NCBI GenBank assembly: GCA_034769895.1
Contig: CM068375.1
Location: 250,955,542 to 251,019,541, forward strand
DNA: 64,000 nt
Reading direction: 5' to 3'
DNA from: Magicicada septendecula
Lineage: Eukaryota > Arthropoda > Insecta > Hemiptera > Cicadidae
Part shown: positions 33,753 through 46,725 of the stretch, in pieces
How the letters are laid out: each line of letters begins with the position of its first letter
How positions within the stretch are numbered: the first letter of the stretch is position 1
Program-made: the position numbers and the translations under genes
The notes under the pieces: model-generated
What the model saw: the letters and a program-made list of their open reading frames with translations, nothing else
What the model was told of the DNA's origin: nothing
Database searches by the model: none

Positions 33753-34926
33753 TGTAATGGTACATTAAATCAGTATAGGGATTTGGGGGTACAAGGAAAT
33801 ATAATTTTATATTTATTTCAAATGTAATCAAATATGTAAGAATACAGGTTTCCCAAAAAATGATACAACGCAGTTCGCTACGATGAGTTGGCGTCAAGGT
33901 CACTGGTGTACGTGCAAATTGTCAGCAATGCATACGCAGCAACAAACAGGACACTCCTAAAACGTCATCGAAACACAAAACGTAATCGTTGCGATGTAAC
34001 ACAATGCCGTCATCATCTGAGAACAATAGATTCGATGACGAATTATCCCTTCCACTTAGGAAGTAGAGGCCATGTTCTCAGCCCCAGTCTACTCAACACC
34101 GTTAGTGCAACAGCACGTTACAAAATCTGCTGGCCATCAATTGCCAGCAGAAGTCTTTAAAAGTGAAAAAGCAAAAAATGTAGTTAAAGTGAGTGTTTTT
34201 TGAAATCAGTTATACACTAACAGAATAAAAATGTAAATTAACGTCAGTGGTAAAAGAACAGAAACAGTTAACGTTCGGCCGAACACCTGCTGGACAATGT
34301 GGAATGTCTGACGAGAGCTTCAATCCTCAAAAATCAGAGAAGTCGAAATTCAAATCAATCTCTTTTTTTTTCTTTTTTTGAGCTCAAAATTAACATGTAA
34401 TCAAATGTAACTGTAAAATAACTTGGGGCAAGGACGTGTGTGTGCATGTGCCGGCATATATCTAAAGAGTCACAAGCATTGGTTTATGTTACGTGACCAG
34501 ATAACGTGACAAGTTTAAACTGCAGTAAGTTTTCTAACTTCATTAAATATGAAATCAGAGAAGCTGGAAATAATACAAATGTAATTGAGACGACGTACAG
34601 TTAATACGGCGGAAATACGTCGCCACCATTTTGTTAAGTATTTGATGAAGACTCCATTTTGTTTTTTGTATTTGCTAAAAAATTGAAATATCAAGAGTAT
34701 TAAAACACAAGTCTTTCAAATCTAATGTCATCAGAGTTCATTATTTTCAAATGCCCATACTGTTTCTCCTCTGCTTGCTTGACAACGACCCTGGACCAAA
34801 ATGAGAAAAAGTTATGTTGGCAACACGTGCTGTACACCAATGTAAATAGTGTGAGGAAGGTAGTGAGTTTCAAAAGGTAAGTCACTGCTAAAAAATATAA
34901 ATAATCACATGGTTTGTTTAGTAACA
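33753..34926 (+). repeat. LTR 6
   Basis: 1174 bp, TG...CA. It shares GGCAAGGACGTG and GTCACAAGCATTGG with LTR 7 only. Confidence 0.93.
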
Positions 34927-35081
34927 AATGGCAGCCCGAACTAGTGACTTTATATAAAATTTTATTATATAAACAAGCCTGCAAGAGAGACAGGATGGGT
35001 ATGGAAATAATGTACAACGTAATACGTAAGTAGTTAGGTTATGTTGTGTATAATTGTATGGTAGATATACAATATTTTAAA

Positions 35082-35876
35082 ATGGCAAACAACAAAGAGA
35101 TTGGAGTTGAAATGAGCGAGTCGGCTGGTGTGGGAGAACCAGGGGTTCAATCAACCCCAGTAAATTGGTCCAAAGAATACAGCTTAACTGAGTCAGCAAT
35201 AGATGACTCGAGTACTCAGTCAACTCCAACCTCAACAAAATGTAACAATCAATTTGATAATGATATAATGAGTATGTTACGAATAATATCAAAGGATATT
35301 CATGAGCAAAAAAGTGAAATTAAAGAAATAAAAAATAATTTTGATGAGAAATTCAATGCACAGAGTGTAAAGTTTGATGAAAAGTTTGACAAATTTGATG
35401 AGAAATTTAATGAAGTGAAAAACGAAATTAAGAGACAAAATTTTAATTTTGATAAACAGATTAACGAAATAAACGCATGTTACGAAAAGATGAAAGAAAA
35501 AATAGTAGCATCAGTTAGCGAGGTGTTTGATAGACAAATAAACAGAGTAAATAACATAATTGATAACTTTACAAAGAAGGAAGTAGACGAAAATTACGAG
35601 AGTAAAATGGGGGTAGAGAATAGTGGAGAAACAGAAAAATTAAACGTAAATGAAGACGGTCAGATGACATATAATGAGGTAAGTGGTGTTGAGAATTATG
35701 ACAATATAAGTAAAAATATGGTTTTAGAGAACGATGGTGTGAATATTGAGAGTACTGATGAAATGTTAGAGGGAGTAGAAATTAATGATGGAATGTTAGT
35801 GTGTGTTAATGAATCAGAGAAAGTGGAGAGAGAATATATAGGTAGAGGGGTTGCAGGGGGTAAATTTTTCCCGTGA
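35082..35876 (+). CDS. First reading frame of unit F, coiled-coil gag-position protein
   Basis: 264 aa; CYEKMKEK in place of CYENMKEK, a variant shared only with unit G. Confidence 0.6.
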   Translation: MANNKEIGVEMSESAGVGEPGVQSTPVNWSKEYSLTESAIDDSSTQSTPTSTKCNNQFDNDIMSMLRIISKDIHEQKSEIKEIKNNFDEKFNAQSVKFDEKFDKFDEKFNEVKNEIKRQNFNFDKQINEINACYEKMKEKIVASVSEVFDRQINRVNNIIDNFTKKEVDENYESKMGVENSGETEKLNVNEDGQMTYNEVSGVENYDNISKNMVLENDGVNIESTDEMLEGVEINDGMLVCVNESEKVEREYIGRGVAGGKFFP

Positions 35877-36447
35877 TGTTGTAGTTGGGGGTGAAGAAAA
35901 GGTTTCACGAGCGTATTTGGAAGACACATGGTCTGCAAATAGCCGTCCCTGGATGTTTTGTGCACCTGATAGGTGGTGCAATAATAAAGTAGTAGTGTCC
36001 CCTGCATATACTGAGAGAGAGAGTGTGATAGGAAGTTATGATGGGAGACATGGTGAAAGAGAGTTGTGTGTTAATTGGGAGATGGAGTTATTTAGAGTGA
36101 ATAGAAATTATAAAGAATTGGTGGAAAGGTTAGTAGAGATGGTGCATAATTATAGTGAAATTTTACCTGATGTTGAAGCGGAGGTAGTAGCAGAAGTAGA
36201 TGATAATGTTGACGAATTATTAACTTACCTGATTATGACAGATAATACTAAAGGTGACAGGACCATACCCGATCGTGAAAAATTATATGATATGGTAATA
36301 TGGAATGATCATATTAATTATAAGGATACGGTGGAAGAATATGACAATATAAATAATTATTACATTGATAATAATAATATAATGTATTCGATAATAAATG
36401 ACTTGTATAGACCTAAGATTAGATGGTTATTTGATGATGGTGGATAA
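35851..36447 (+). CDS. Second reading frame of unit F, unknown acidic protein
   Basis: 198 residues; SRPWMFCAPD in place of SRPWIFCAPD, shared only with unit G. Confidence 0.45.
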   Translation: MQGVNFSRDVVVGGEEKVSRAYLEDTWSANSRPWMFCAPDRWCNNKVVVSPAYTERESVIGSYDGRHGERELCVNWEMELFRVNRNYKELVERLVEMVHNYSEILPDVEAEVVAEVDDNVDELLTYLIMTDNTKGDRTIPDREKLYDMVIWNDHINYKDTVEEYDNINNYYIDNNNIMYSIINDLYRPKIRWLFDDGG

Positions 36448-39181
36448 GTGTTTTATTGTGTATGAACTTTAACTATGTGAACAGTGTGGTTTTGAAATGG
36501 ATTGTCTTATGGAGTGATTTATGGTCAATGATGACAAATAATAAGTTGCATTGTATATTCTTTTGTGTGTTAATGTTAAATGTATTTGTGTATTACATTA
36601 TGTTGTGTATTATATGTATTCTTATGTAAACCATGTATGTAATAGGAATTTATAGTTTAATTGATTTAATAATAATTATAAAATGTTTCAAACTAAATAA
36701 GTGATGAAAGTAATGGTGAAATTTTAATTGATTGAATTATATAATGGAGATAAATTAATTAATTAATTTAAAATGTTGTATAAAAGAGATTTGATAATGA
36801 AGTTAAATGATTTTATGAGATTTAGATTATCTAAAGAGTAGTATATGATAAAACATATAATATGTTGGGATATGGAGTTATATTGTTATTAAGAGATAAG
36901 TGATGAATTTTCTGAAGTAGGTGTCAATTATCATATTAAGGTGAAATATTATAAAAGATAGAGTTTGGGTATAATTATTTTAAATAAGGCATTTGAGTTA
37001 GTCAAAGTTAACTCTAATGGGTGTTAAATGAAATAAGAATTTTGAAGAAAATAATACAGAAACAGGGTAGTAATAGGGACACAGTAGTGATAGTGCATAT
37101 AGGAAGAAAGAGAGGGTAATGTAATTAGAGAGTAAATAGTTGCTGGTGATATTTTGTAGTATGGGTGAGGTGGTAAGGAGTGATCAACGTGCGTCGTTGG
37201 GCAGGTAATTGTGAAGGGTCGAGGAGTGATTGCCGAGATTATTGGGAAGGGCAAAAGGTTATGAATGGAATTGCCAAGGTCGGGAACACACATCCTAGTT
37301 ACAAAGAGGGTATTAGATATTTTATTATAAGAGGAGAAGGGTATAAGTGGAATTAGTGTTGAAGGGGGTTATTATTGAGAGATTGGTGTCGCCCAATGTG
37401 ATTCTGTTAGCGATTGTTAGTAGGAAGAAAGGGAGTAAGATTATAGATATAAATGCCCATTCAATAAGTTGAATCATTGTGAATAACGGAAAATCACTCA
37501 AACTAATTGATGATCAAAATGAAAGGGTTAAATAGAAAATTCATAGTAGAAAGATAATAAGAAATGAAATGTGATGTAACATGAATGTTAATAATAAATT
37601 TGAATTTTTATAGAATTAAATGGTACAATGAAATAATTAAAAGTTTGATATAAAAGAGTTGATGGAAATAATAATAGTAGCCTAATGTTTATAAATTTTT
37701 ATACAAATTATTTAATTGTGAATTGTTTGGTTAAATGTAGCTATGATATTGTTCATGTATATTATGTTATTATGCAAGATTAATGGGTGATTTTGGGAGT
37801 TGTTTGGTGTTATTATAAGTATAAATCAATTGTGGAATGTAGAGACAGCAAATGTAGCAGGAATTAAGTTTAGATATAGGTAGGCTATTGCAGCGGCGGC
37901 ATGTGCCACTGTAGGTAGCGTTATGGGTTGATGAGTAACGCACAAATACGTTACCATCATCGGAGGCCGAAATCTGCGTACATACACTGTACAACTTTGA
38001 TACCCGCCTTTTCGGGCGGTTACTGTCTTACCAGTACTAATCGTGGTTTTGGACGACAGCCAGCTGTGGGCAGCAATTGTAACACTGAGCATGGTTGGTT
38101 GTCCTTGAAATTGGTGAAAACTGAAATTCATGGGGGGGCCACTTAGGGGAAATCCCCGGAACTATGGAACAGCGGCTATCACCTTGTTCGAGTAGGAACA
38201 GCAAAACAGGTGATAGACCCGTTTTAAGGGTATAATTATGTAACATTCAGATATGATGATATCTGGCATTTATAAAATGTAAAGCCGAAGCAAGGACAGG
38301 AGATGCAAAAATTCCTCCACCAATTCAGTCCTTGTGGAAGCAACTGGACGCCACAGTCCAGTGGGGGGTCATAGTGTGTGTGGTAAGGAGGTTACTACAG
38401 GGGTAGTAACGTTAAATGAATATCAAATATTAAGTAGATGACATTAATACTGGTGTCAAGCATAAAATAATTATGATTTCGCTTTGAAGAAATTAGTATC
38501 AGGAAAACTGATCAATGAATTTTAAATAGCTACATTGTTTGCCATAATGAATTTGTGTTTAGGATTCTATATAATAGATATATAGATAAATTGTGTTGAT
38601 TTTGTTAAACTTAAGGAATTATTTTATAGGTTATTGCCTTAGTATAAGAGTATATTTTCTTGTGTTGAAAAGAGTTAAAATATTATTGGCTGGAGTCAAA
38701 ATTCCTGATAAAATATAGGAATGTAAAATAGAAAGAGACCTCTATCATAATTCTTGTTTATATATGTATTAAAGATGTTAGGAATTAAGTAAAACCAATG
38801 CCCATTAACATAAACCAATGCAGCTAAGGGGAGACAGATCAGTTGGGGATATGGCATTATACACGGCCACTATTTGATTTTTGTATTCGATGTTTCAGAG
38901 TTTGGTGATGCTGTGACGGCGGTCCTGAGCTGGCCAGCGCGTCAGAGCAGGGACGTCAAGTGCTTGAGTGGCCTTGCGGTGTTGGGATCTCGCAAAAGAA
39001 GTCCAGTAAGGTCAGGCAGGTATTGTCACGATGACTGGACCAAGGGTAAGTTAACAATATTTCTTTTATATAAACACTACAGGGGGTTGTCGCGACATAT
39101 CTTGACTGATCCCGTTAGGAAGTATGAATGAGTCAATGAGATTTTTTATGCTTCAGCATAAAACCTCTCATTGAGGGGGTT

Positions 39182-40355
39182 TGTAATGGTACATTAAATC
39201 AGTATAGGGATTTGGGGGTACAAGGAAATATAATTTTATATTTATTTCAAATGTAATCAAATATGTAAGAATAGAGGTTTCCCAAAAAATGATACAACGC
39301 AGTTCGCTACGATGAGTTGGCGTCAAGGTCACTGGTGTACGTGCAAATTGTCAGCAATGCATACGCAGCAACAAACAGGACACTCCTAAAACGTCATCGA
39401 AACACAAAACGTAATCGTTGCGATGTAACACAATGCCGTCATCATCTGAGAACAATAGATTCGATGACGAATTATCCCTTCCACTTAGGAAGTAGAGGCC
39501 ATGTTCTCAGCCCCAGTCTACTCAACACCGTTAGTGCAACAGCACGTTACAAAATCTGCTGGCCATCAATTGCCAGCAGAAGTCTTTAAAAGTGAAAAAG
39601 CAAAAAATGTAGTTAAAGTGAGTGTTTTTTGAAATCAGTTATACACTAACAGAATAAAAATGTAAATTAACGTCAGTGGTAAAAGAACAGAAACAGTTAA
39701 CGTTCGGCCGAACACCTGCTGGACAATGTGGAATGTCTGACGAGAGCTTCAATCCTCAAAAATCAGAGAAGTCGAAATTCAAATCAATCTCTTTTTTTTT
39801 CTTTTTTTGAGCTCAAAATTAACATGTAATCAAATGTAACTGTAAAATAACTTGGGGCAAGGACGTGTGTGTGCATGTGCCGGCATATATCTAAAGAGTC
39901 ACAAGCATTGGTTTATGTTACGTGACCAGATAACGTGACAAGTTTAAACTGCAGTAAGTTTTCTAACTTCATTAAATATGAAATCAGAGAAGCTGGAAAT
40001 AATACAAATGTAATTGAGACGACGTACAGTTAATACGGCGGAAATACGTCGCCACCATTTTGTTAAGTATTTGATGAAGACTCCATTTTGTTTTTTGTAT
40101 TTGCTAAAAAATTGAAATATCAAGAGTATTAAAACACAAGTCTTTCAAATCTAATGTCATCAGAGTTCATTATTTTCAAATGCCCATACTGTTTCTCCTC
40201 TGCTTGCTTGACAACGACCCTGGACCAAAATGAGAAAAAGTTATGTTGGCAACACGTGCTGTACACCAATGTAAATAGTGTGAGGAAGGTAGTGAGTTTC
40301 AAAAGGTAAGTCACTGCTAAAAAATATAAATAATCACATGGTTTGTTTAGTAACA
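39182..40355 (+). repeat. LTR 7
   Basis: 1174 bp, TG...CA, a close sister of LTR 6. Confidence 0.93.
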
Positions 40356-40510
40356 AATGGCAGCCCGAACTAGTGACTTTATATAAAATTTTATTATATA
40401 AACAAGCCTGCAAGAGAGACAGGATGGGTATGGAAATAATGTACAACGTAATACGTAAGTAGTTAGGTTATGTTGTGTATAATTGTATGGTAGATATACA
40501 ATATTTTAAA

Positions 40511-41305
40511 ATGGCAAACAACAAAGAGATTGGAGTTGAAATGAGCGAGTCGGCTGGTGTGGGAGAACCAGGGGTTCAATCAACCCCAGTAAATTGGTCC
40601 AAAGAATACAGCTTAACTGAGTCAGCAATAGATGACTCGAGTACTCAGTCAACTCCAACCTCAACAAAATGTAACAATCAATTTGATAATGATATAATGA
40701 GTATGTTACGAATAATATCAAAGGATATTCATGAGCAAAAAAGTGAAATTAAAGAAATAAAAAATAATTTTGATGAGAAATTCAATGCACAGAGTGTAAA
40801 GTTTGATGAAAAGTTTGACAAATTTGATGAGAAATTTAATGAAGTGAAAAACGAAATTAAGAGACAAAATTTTAATTTTGATAAACAGATTAACGAAATA
40901 AACGCATGTTACGAAAAGATGAAAGAAAAAATAGTAGCATCAGTTAGCGAGGTGTTTGATAGACAAATAAACAGAGTAAATAACATAATTGATAACTTTA
41001 CAAAGAAGGAAGTAGACGAAAATTACGAGAGTAAAATGGGGGTAGAGAATAGTGGAGAAACAGAAAAATTAAACGTAAATGAAGACGGTCAGATGACATA
41101 TAATGAGGTAAGTGGTGTTGAGAATTATGACAATATAAGTAAAAATATGGTTTTAGAGAACGATGGTGTGAATATTGAGAGTACTGATGAAATGTTAGAG
41201 GGAGTAGAAATTAATGATGGAATGTTAGTGTGTGTTAATGAATCAGAGAAAGTGGAGAGAGAATATATAGGTAGAGGGGTTGCAGGGGGTAAATTTTTCC
41301 CGTGA
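40511..41305 (+). CDS. First reading frame of unit G, coiled-coil gag-position protein
   Basis: 264 aa, same protein sequence as in unit F. Confidence 0.6.
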   Translation: MANNKEIGVEMSESAGVGEPGVQSTPVNWSKEYSLTESAIDDSSTQSTPTSTKCNNQFDNDIMSMLRIISKDIHEQKSEIKEIKNNFDEKFNAQSVKFDEKFDKFDEKFNEVKNEIKRQNFNFDKQINEINACYEKMKEKIVASVSEVFDRQINRVNNIIDNFTKKEVDENYESKMGVENSGETEKLNVNEDGQMTYNEVSGVENYDNISKNMVLENDGVNIESTDEMLEGVEINDGMLVCVNESEKVEREYIGRGVAGGKFFP

Positions 41306-41903
41306 TGTTGTAGTTGGGGGTGAAGAAAAGGTTTCACGAGCGTATTTGGAAGACACATGGTCTGCAAATAGCCGTCCCTGGATGTTTTGTGCACCTGATA
41401 GGTGGTGCAATAATAAAGTAGTAGTGTCCCCTGCATATACTGAGAGAGAGAGTGTGATAGGAAGTTATGATGGGAGACATGGTGAAAGAGAGTTGTGTGT
41501 TAATTGGGAGATGGAGTTATTTAGAGTGAATAGAAATTATAAAGAATTGGTGGAAAGGTTAGTAGAGATGGTGCATAATTATAGTGAAATTTTACCTGAT
41601 GTTGAAGCGGAGGTAGTAGCAGAAGTAGATGATAATGTTGACGAATTATTAACTTACCTGATTATGACAGATAATACTAAAGGTGACAGGACCATACCCG
41701 ATCGTGAAAAATTATATGATATGGTAATATGGAATGATCATATTAATTATAAGGATACGGTGGAAGAATATGACAATATAAATAATTATTACATTGATAA
41801 TAATAATATAATGTATTCGATAATAAATGACTTGTATAGACCTAAGATTAGATGGTTATTGGTGGATAAGTGTTTTATTGTGTATGAACATTTAACTATG
41901 TGA
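41280..41903 (+). CDS. Second reading frame of unit G, unknown acidic protein
   Basis: 207 residues, with a C-terminal tail (LLVDKCFIVYEHLTM) different from most units and shared only with unit H. Confidence 0.45.
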   Translation: MQGVNFSRDVVVGGEEKVSRAYLEDTWSANSRPWMFCAPDRWCNNKVVVSPAYTERESVIGSYDGRHGERELCVNWEMELFRVNRNYKELVERLVEMVHNYSEILPDVEAEVVAEVDDNVDELLTYLIMTDNTKGDRTIPDREKLYDMVIWNDHINYKDTVEEYDNINNYYIDNNNIMYSIINDLYRPKIRWLLVDKCFIVYEHLTM

Positions 41904-44600
41904 ACAGTGTGGTTTTGAAATGGATGGCTTTTGGAGTGATTTATGGTCAATGATAACAAATAATAAGTTGAATTGTATATTCTTTTGTGTGTTAATGTTA
42001 AATGTATTTGTGTATTACATTATGTTGTGTATTATATGTATTCTTATGTAAACCATGTATGTAATAGGAATTTATAGTTTAATTGATTTAATAATAATTA
42101 TAAAATGTTTCAAACTAAATAAGTGATGAAAGTAATGGTGAAATTTTAATTGATTGAATTATATAATGGAGATAAATTAATTAATTAATTTAAAATGTAG
42201 TATAAAAGAGATTTGATAATGAAGTTAAATGATTTTATGAGATTTAGATTATCTAAAGAGTAGTATATGATAAAACATATAATATGTTGGGATATGGAGT
42301 TATATTGTTATTAAGAGATAAGTGATGAATTTTCTGAAGTAGGTGTCAATTATCATATTAAGGTGAAATATTATAAAAGATAGAGTTTGGGTATAATTAT
42401 TTTAAATAAGGCATTTGAGTTAGTCAAAGTTAACTCTAATGGGTGTTAAATGAAATAAGAATTTTGAAGAAAATAATACAGAAACAGGGTAGTAATAGGG
42501 ACACAGTAGTGATAGTGCATATAGGAAGAAAGAGAGGGTAATGTAATTAGAGAGTAAATAGTTGCTGGTGATATTTTGTAGTATGGGTGAGGTGGTAAGG
42601 AGTGATCAACGTGCGTCGTTGGGCAGGTAATTGTGAAGGGTCGAGGAGTGATTGCCGAGATTATTGGGAAGGGCAAAAGGTTATGAATGGAATTGCCAAG
42701 GTCGGGAACACACATCCTAGTTACAAAGAGGGTATTAGATATTTTATTATAAGAGGAGAAGGGTATAAGTGGAATTAGTGTTGAAGGGGGTTATTATTGA
42801 GAGATTGGTGTCGCCCAATGTGATTCTGTTAGCGATTGTTAGTAGGAAGAAAGGGAGTAAGATTATAGATATAAATGCCCATTCAATAAGTTGAATCATT
42901 GTGAATAACGGAAAATCACTCAAACTAATTGATGATCAAAATGAAAGGGTTAAATAGAAAATTCATAGTAGAAAGATAATAAGAAATGAAATGTGATGTA
43001 ACATGAATGTTAATAATAAATTTGAATTTTTATAGATTTAAATGGTACAATGATAAATAATTAAAAGTTTGATATAAAAGAGTTGATGGAAATAATAATA
43101 GTAATGTTTATAAATTTTTATACAAATTATTTAATTGTGAATTGTTTGGTTAAATGTAGCTATGATATTGTTCATGTATATTATGTTATTATGCAAGATT
43201 AATGGGTGATTTTGGGAGTTGTTTGGTGTTATTATAAGTGTAAATCAATTGTGGAATGTAGAGACAGCAAATGTAGCAGGAATTAAGTTTAGATATAGGT
43301 AGGCTATTGCAGCGGCGGCATGTGCCACTGTAGGTAGCGTTATGGGTTGATGAGTAACGCACAAATACGTTACCATCATCGGAGGCCGAAATCGGCGTAC
43401 ATACACTGTACAACTTTGATACCCGCCTTTTCGGGCGGTTACTGTCTTACCAGCACTAATCGTGGTTTTGGACGACAGCCAGCTGTGGGCAGCAATTGTA
43501 ACACTGACCACGGTTGGTTGTCCTTGAAATTGGTGAAAACTGAAATTCATGGGGGGGCCACTTAGGGGAAATCCCCGGAACTATGGAACAGCGGCTATCA
43601 CCTTGTTCGAGTAGGAACAGCAAAACAGGTGATAGACCCGTTTTAAGGGTATAATTATGTAACATTCAGATATGATGATATCTGGCATTTATAAAATGTA
43701 AAGCCGAAGCAAGGACAGGAGATGCAAAAATTCCTCCACCAATTCAGTCCTTGTGGAAGCAACTGGACGCCACAGTCCAGTGGGGGGTCATAGTGTGTGT
43801 GGTAAGGAGGTTACTACAGGGGTAGTAACGTTAAATGAATATCAAATATTAAGTAGATGACATTAATACTGGTGTCAAGCATAAAATAATTGTGATTTCG
43901 CTTTGAAGAAATTAGTATCAGGAAAACTGATCAATGAATTTTAAATAGCTAGATTGTTTGCCATAATGAATTTATGTTTAGGATTCTATATAATAGATAT
44001 ATAGATAAATTGTGTTGATTTTGTTAAACTTAAGGAATTATTTTATAGGTTATTGCCTTAGTATAAGAGTATATTTTCTTGTGTTGAAAAGAGTTAAAAT
44101 ATTATTGGCTGGAGTCAAAATTCCTGATAAAATATAGGAATGTAAAAGAGAAAGAGACCTCTATCATAATTCTTGTTTATATATGTATTAAAGATGTTAG
44201 GAATTAAGTAAAACCAATGCCCATTAACATAAACCAATGCAGCTAAGGGGAGACAGATCAGTTGGGGATATGGCATTATACAAGGCCACTATTTGATTTT
44301 TGTATTCGATGTTTCAGAGTTTGGTGATGCTGTGACGGCGGTCCTGAGCTGGCCAGCGTGTCAGAGCAGGGACGTCAAGTGCTTGAGTGGCCTTGCGGTG
44401 TTGGGATCTCGCAAAAGAAGTCCAGTAAGGTCAGGCAGGTATTGTCACGATGACTGGACCAAGGGTAAGTTAACAATATTTCTTTTATATAAACACTACA
44501 GGGGGTTGTCGCGACATATCTTGACTGATCCCGTTAGGAAGTATGAATGAGTCAATGAGATTTTTTATGCTTCAGCATAAAACCTCTCATTGAGGGGGTT

Positions 44601-45775
44601 TGTAATGGTACATTAAATCAGTATAGGGATTTGGGGGTACAAGGAAATATAATTTTATATTTATTTCAAATGTAATCAAATATGTAAGAATAGAGGTTTC
44701 CCAAAAAATGATACAACGCAGTTCGCTACGATGAGTTGGCGTCAAGGTCACTGGTGTACGTGCAAATTGTCAGCAATGCATACGCAGCAACAAACAGGAC
44801 ACTCCTAAAACGTCATCGAAACACAAAACGTAATCGTTGCGATGTAACACAATGCCGTCATCATCTGAGAACAATAGATTCGATGACGAATTATCCCTTC
44901 CACTTAGGAAGTAGAGGCCATGTTCTCAGCCCCAGTCTACTCAACACCGTTAGTGCAACAGCACGTTACAAAATCTGCTGGCCATCAATTGCCAGCAGAA
45001 GTCTTTAAAAGTGAAAAAGCAAAAAATGTAGTTAAAGTGAGTGTTTTTTGAAATCAGTTATACACTAACAGAATAAAAATGTAAATTAACGTCAGTGGTA
45101 AAAGAACAGAAACAGTTAACGTTCGGCCGAACACCTGCTGGACAATGTGGAATGTCTGACGAGAGCTTCAATCCTCAAAAATCAGAGAAGTCGAAATTCA
45201 AATCAATCTCTTTTTTTTTTCTTTTTTTGAGCTCAAAATTAACATGTAATCAAATGTACCTGTAAAATAACTTGGGGCAAGCACGTGTGTGTGCGTGTGC
45301 CGGCATATATCTAAAGAGTCACGGGCATTGGTTTATGTTACGTGACGAGATAACGTGACAAGTTTAAACTGCAGTAAGTTTTCTAACTTCATTAAATATG
45401 AAATCAGAGAAGCTGGAAATAATACAAATGTAATTGAGACGACGTACAGTTAATACGGCGGAAATACGTCGCCACCATTTTGTTAAGTATTTGATGAAGA
45501 CTCCATTTTGTTTTTTGTATTTGCTAAAAAATTGAAATATCAAGAGTATTAAAACACAAGTCTTTCAAATCTAATGTCATCAGAGTTCATTATTTTCAAA
45601 TGCCCATACTGTTTCTCCTCTGCATGCTTGACAACGACCCTGGACCAAAATGAGAAAAAGTTATGTTGGCAACACGTGCTGTACACCAATGTAAATAGTG
45701 TGAGGAAGGTAGTGAGTTTCAAAAGGTAAGTCACTGCTAAAAAATATAAATAATCACATGGTTTGTTTAGTAACA
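44601..45775 (+). repeat. LTR 8
   Basis: 1175 bp, TG...CA. It shares GTGACGAGATAACG and CTCTGCATGCTTG with LTR 9 only. Confidence 0.93.
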
Positions 45776-45930
45776 AATGGCAGCCCGAACTAGTGACTTT
45801 ATATAAAATTTTATTATATAAACAAGCCTGCAAGAGAGACAGGATGGGTATGGAAATAATGTACAACGTAATACGTAAGTAGTTAGGTTATGTTGTGTAT
45901 AATTGTATGGTAGATATACAATATTTTAAA

Positions 45931-46725
45931 ATGGCAAACAACAAAGAGATTGGAGTTGAAATGAGCGAGTCGGCTGGTGTGGGAGAACCAGGGGTTCAAT
46001 CAACCCCAGTAAATTGGTCCAAAGAATACAGCTTAACTGAGTCAGCAATAGATGACTCGAGTACTCAGTCAACTCCAACCTCAACAAAATGTAACAATCA
46101 ATTTGATAATGATATAATGAGTATGTTACGAATAATATCAAAGGATATTCATGAGCAAAAAAGTGAAATTAAAGAAATAAAAAATAATTTTGATGAGAAA
46201 TTCAATGCACAGAGTGTAAAGTTTGATGAAAAGTTTGACAAATTTGATGAGAAATTTAATGAAGTGAAAAACGAAATTAAGAGACAAAATTTTAATTTTG
46301 ATAAACAGATTAACGAAATAAACGCATGTTACGAAAATATGAAAGAAAAAATAGTAGCATCAGTTAGCGAGGTGTTTGATAGACAAATAAACAGAGTAAA
46401 TAACATAATTGATAACTTTACAAAGAAGGAAGTAGACGAAAATTACGAGAGTAAAATGGGGGTAGAGAATAGTGGAGAAACAGAAAAATTAAATGTAAAT
46501 GAAGACGGTCAGATGACATATAATGAGGTAAGTGGTGTTGAGAATTATGACAATATAAGTAAAAATATGGTTTTAGAGAACGATGGTGTGAATATTGAGA
46601 GTACTGATGAAATGTTAGAGGGAGTAGAAATTAATGATGGAATGTTAGTGTGTGTTAATGAATCAGAGAAAGTGGAGAGAGAATATATAGGTAGAGGGGT
46701 TGCAGGGGGTAAATTTTTCCCGTGA
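45931..46725 (+). CDS. First reading frame of unit H, coiled-coil gag-position protein
   Basis: 264 aa, same protein sequence as in units C to E. A silent difference (TTAAATGTAAATG) is shared only with unit I. Confidence 0.6.
   Translation: MANNKEIGVEMSESAGVGEPGVQSTPVNWSKEYSLTESAIDDSSTQSTPTSTKCNNQFDNDIMSMLRIISKDIHEQKSEIKEIKNNFDEKFNAQSVKFDEKFDKFDEKFNEVKNEIKRQNFNFDKQINEINACYENMKEKIVASVSEVFDRQINRVNNIIDNFTKKEVDENYESKMGVENSGETEKLNVNEDGQMTYNEVSGVENYDNISKNMVLENDGVNIESTDEMLEGVEINDGMLVCVNESEKVEREYIGRGVAGGKFFP

Larger units (their letters stand above)
33753..39181 (+). mobile_element. LTR retrotransposon unit F
   Basis: 5429 bp. Parts: LTR 33753-34926, primer-binding-like site 34929-34948, first frame 35082-35876, second frame 35851-36447, non-coding 36448-39134, hairpin 39135-39172, purine tract 39173-39181. 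Its front half matches unit G at an exact 5429-bp offset. It looks whole. Confidence 0.93.
39182..44600 (+). mobile_element. LTR retrotransposon unit G
   Basis: 5419 bp. Parts: LTR 39182-40355, primer-binding-like site 40358-40377, first frame 40511-41305, second frame 41280-41903, non-coding 41904-44553, hairpin 44554-44591, purine tract 44592-44600. It is a mosaic: the front matches unit F, and everything after about 41858 matches unit H. Confidence 0.93.
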
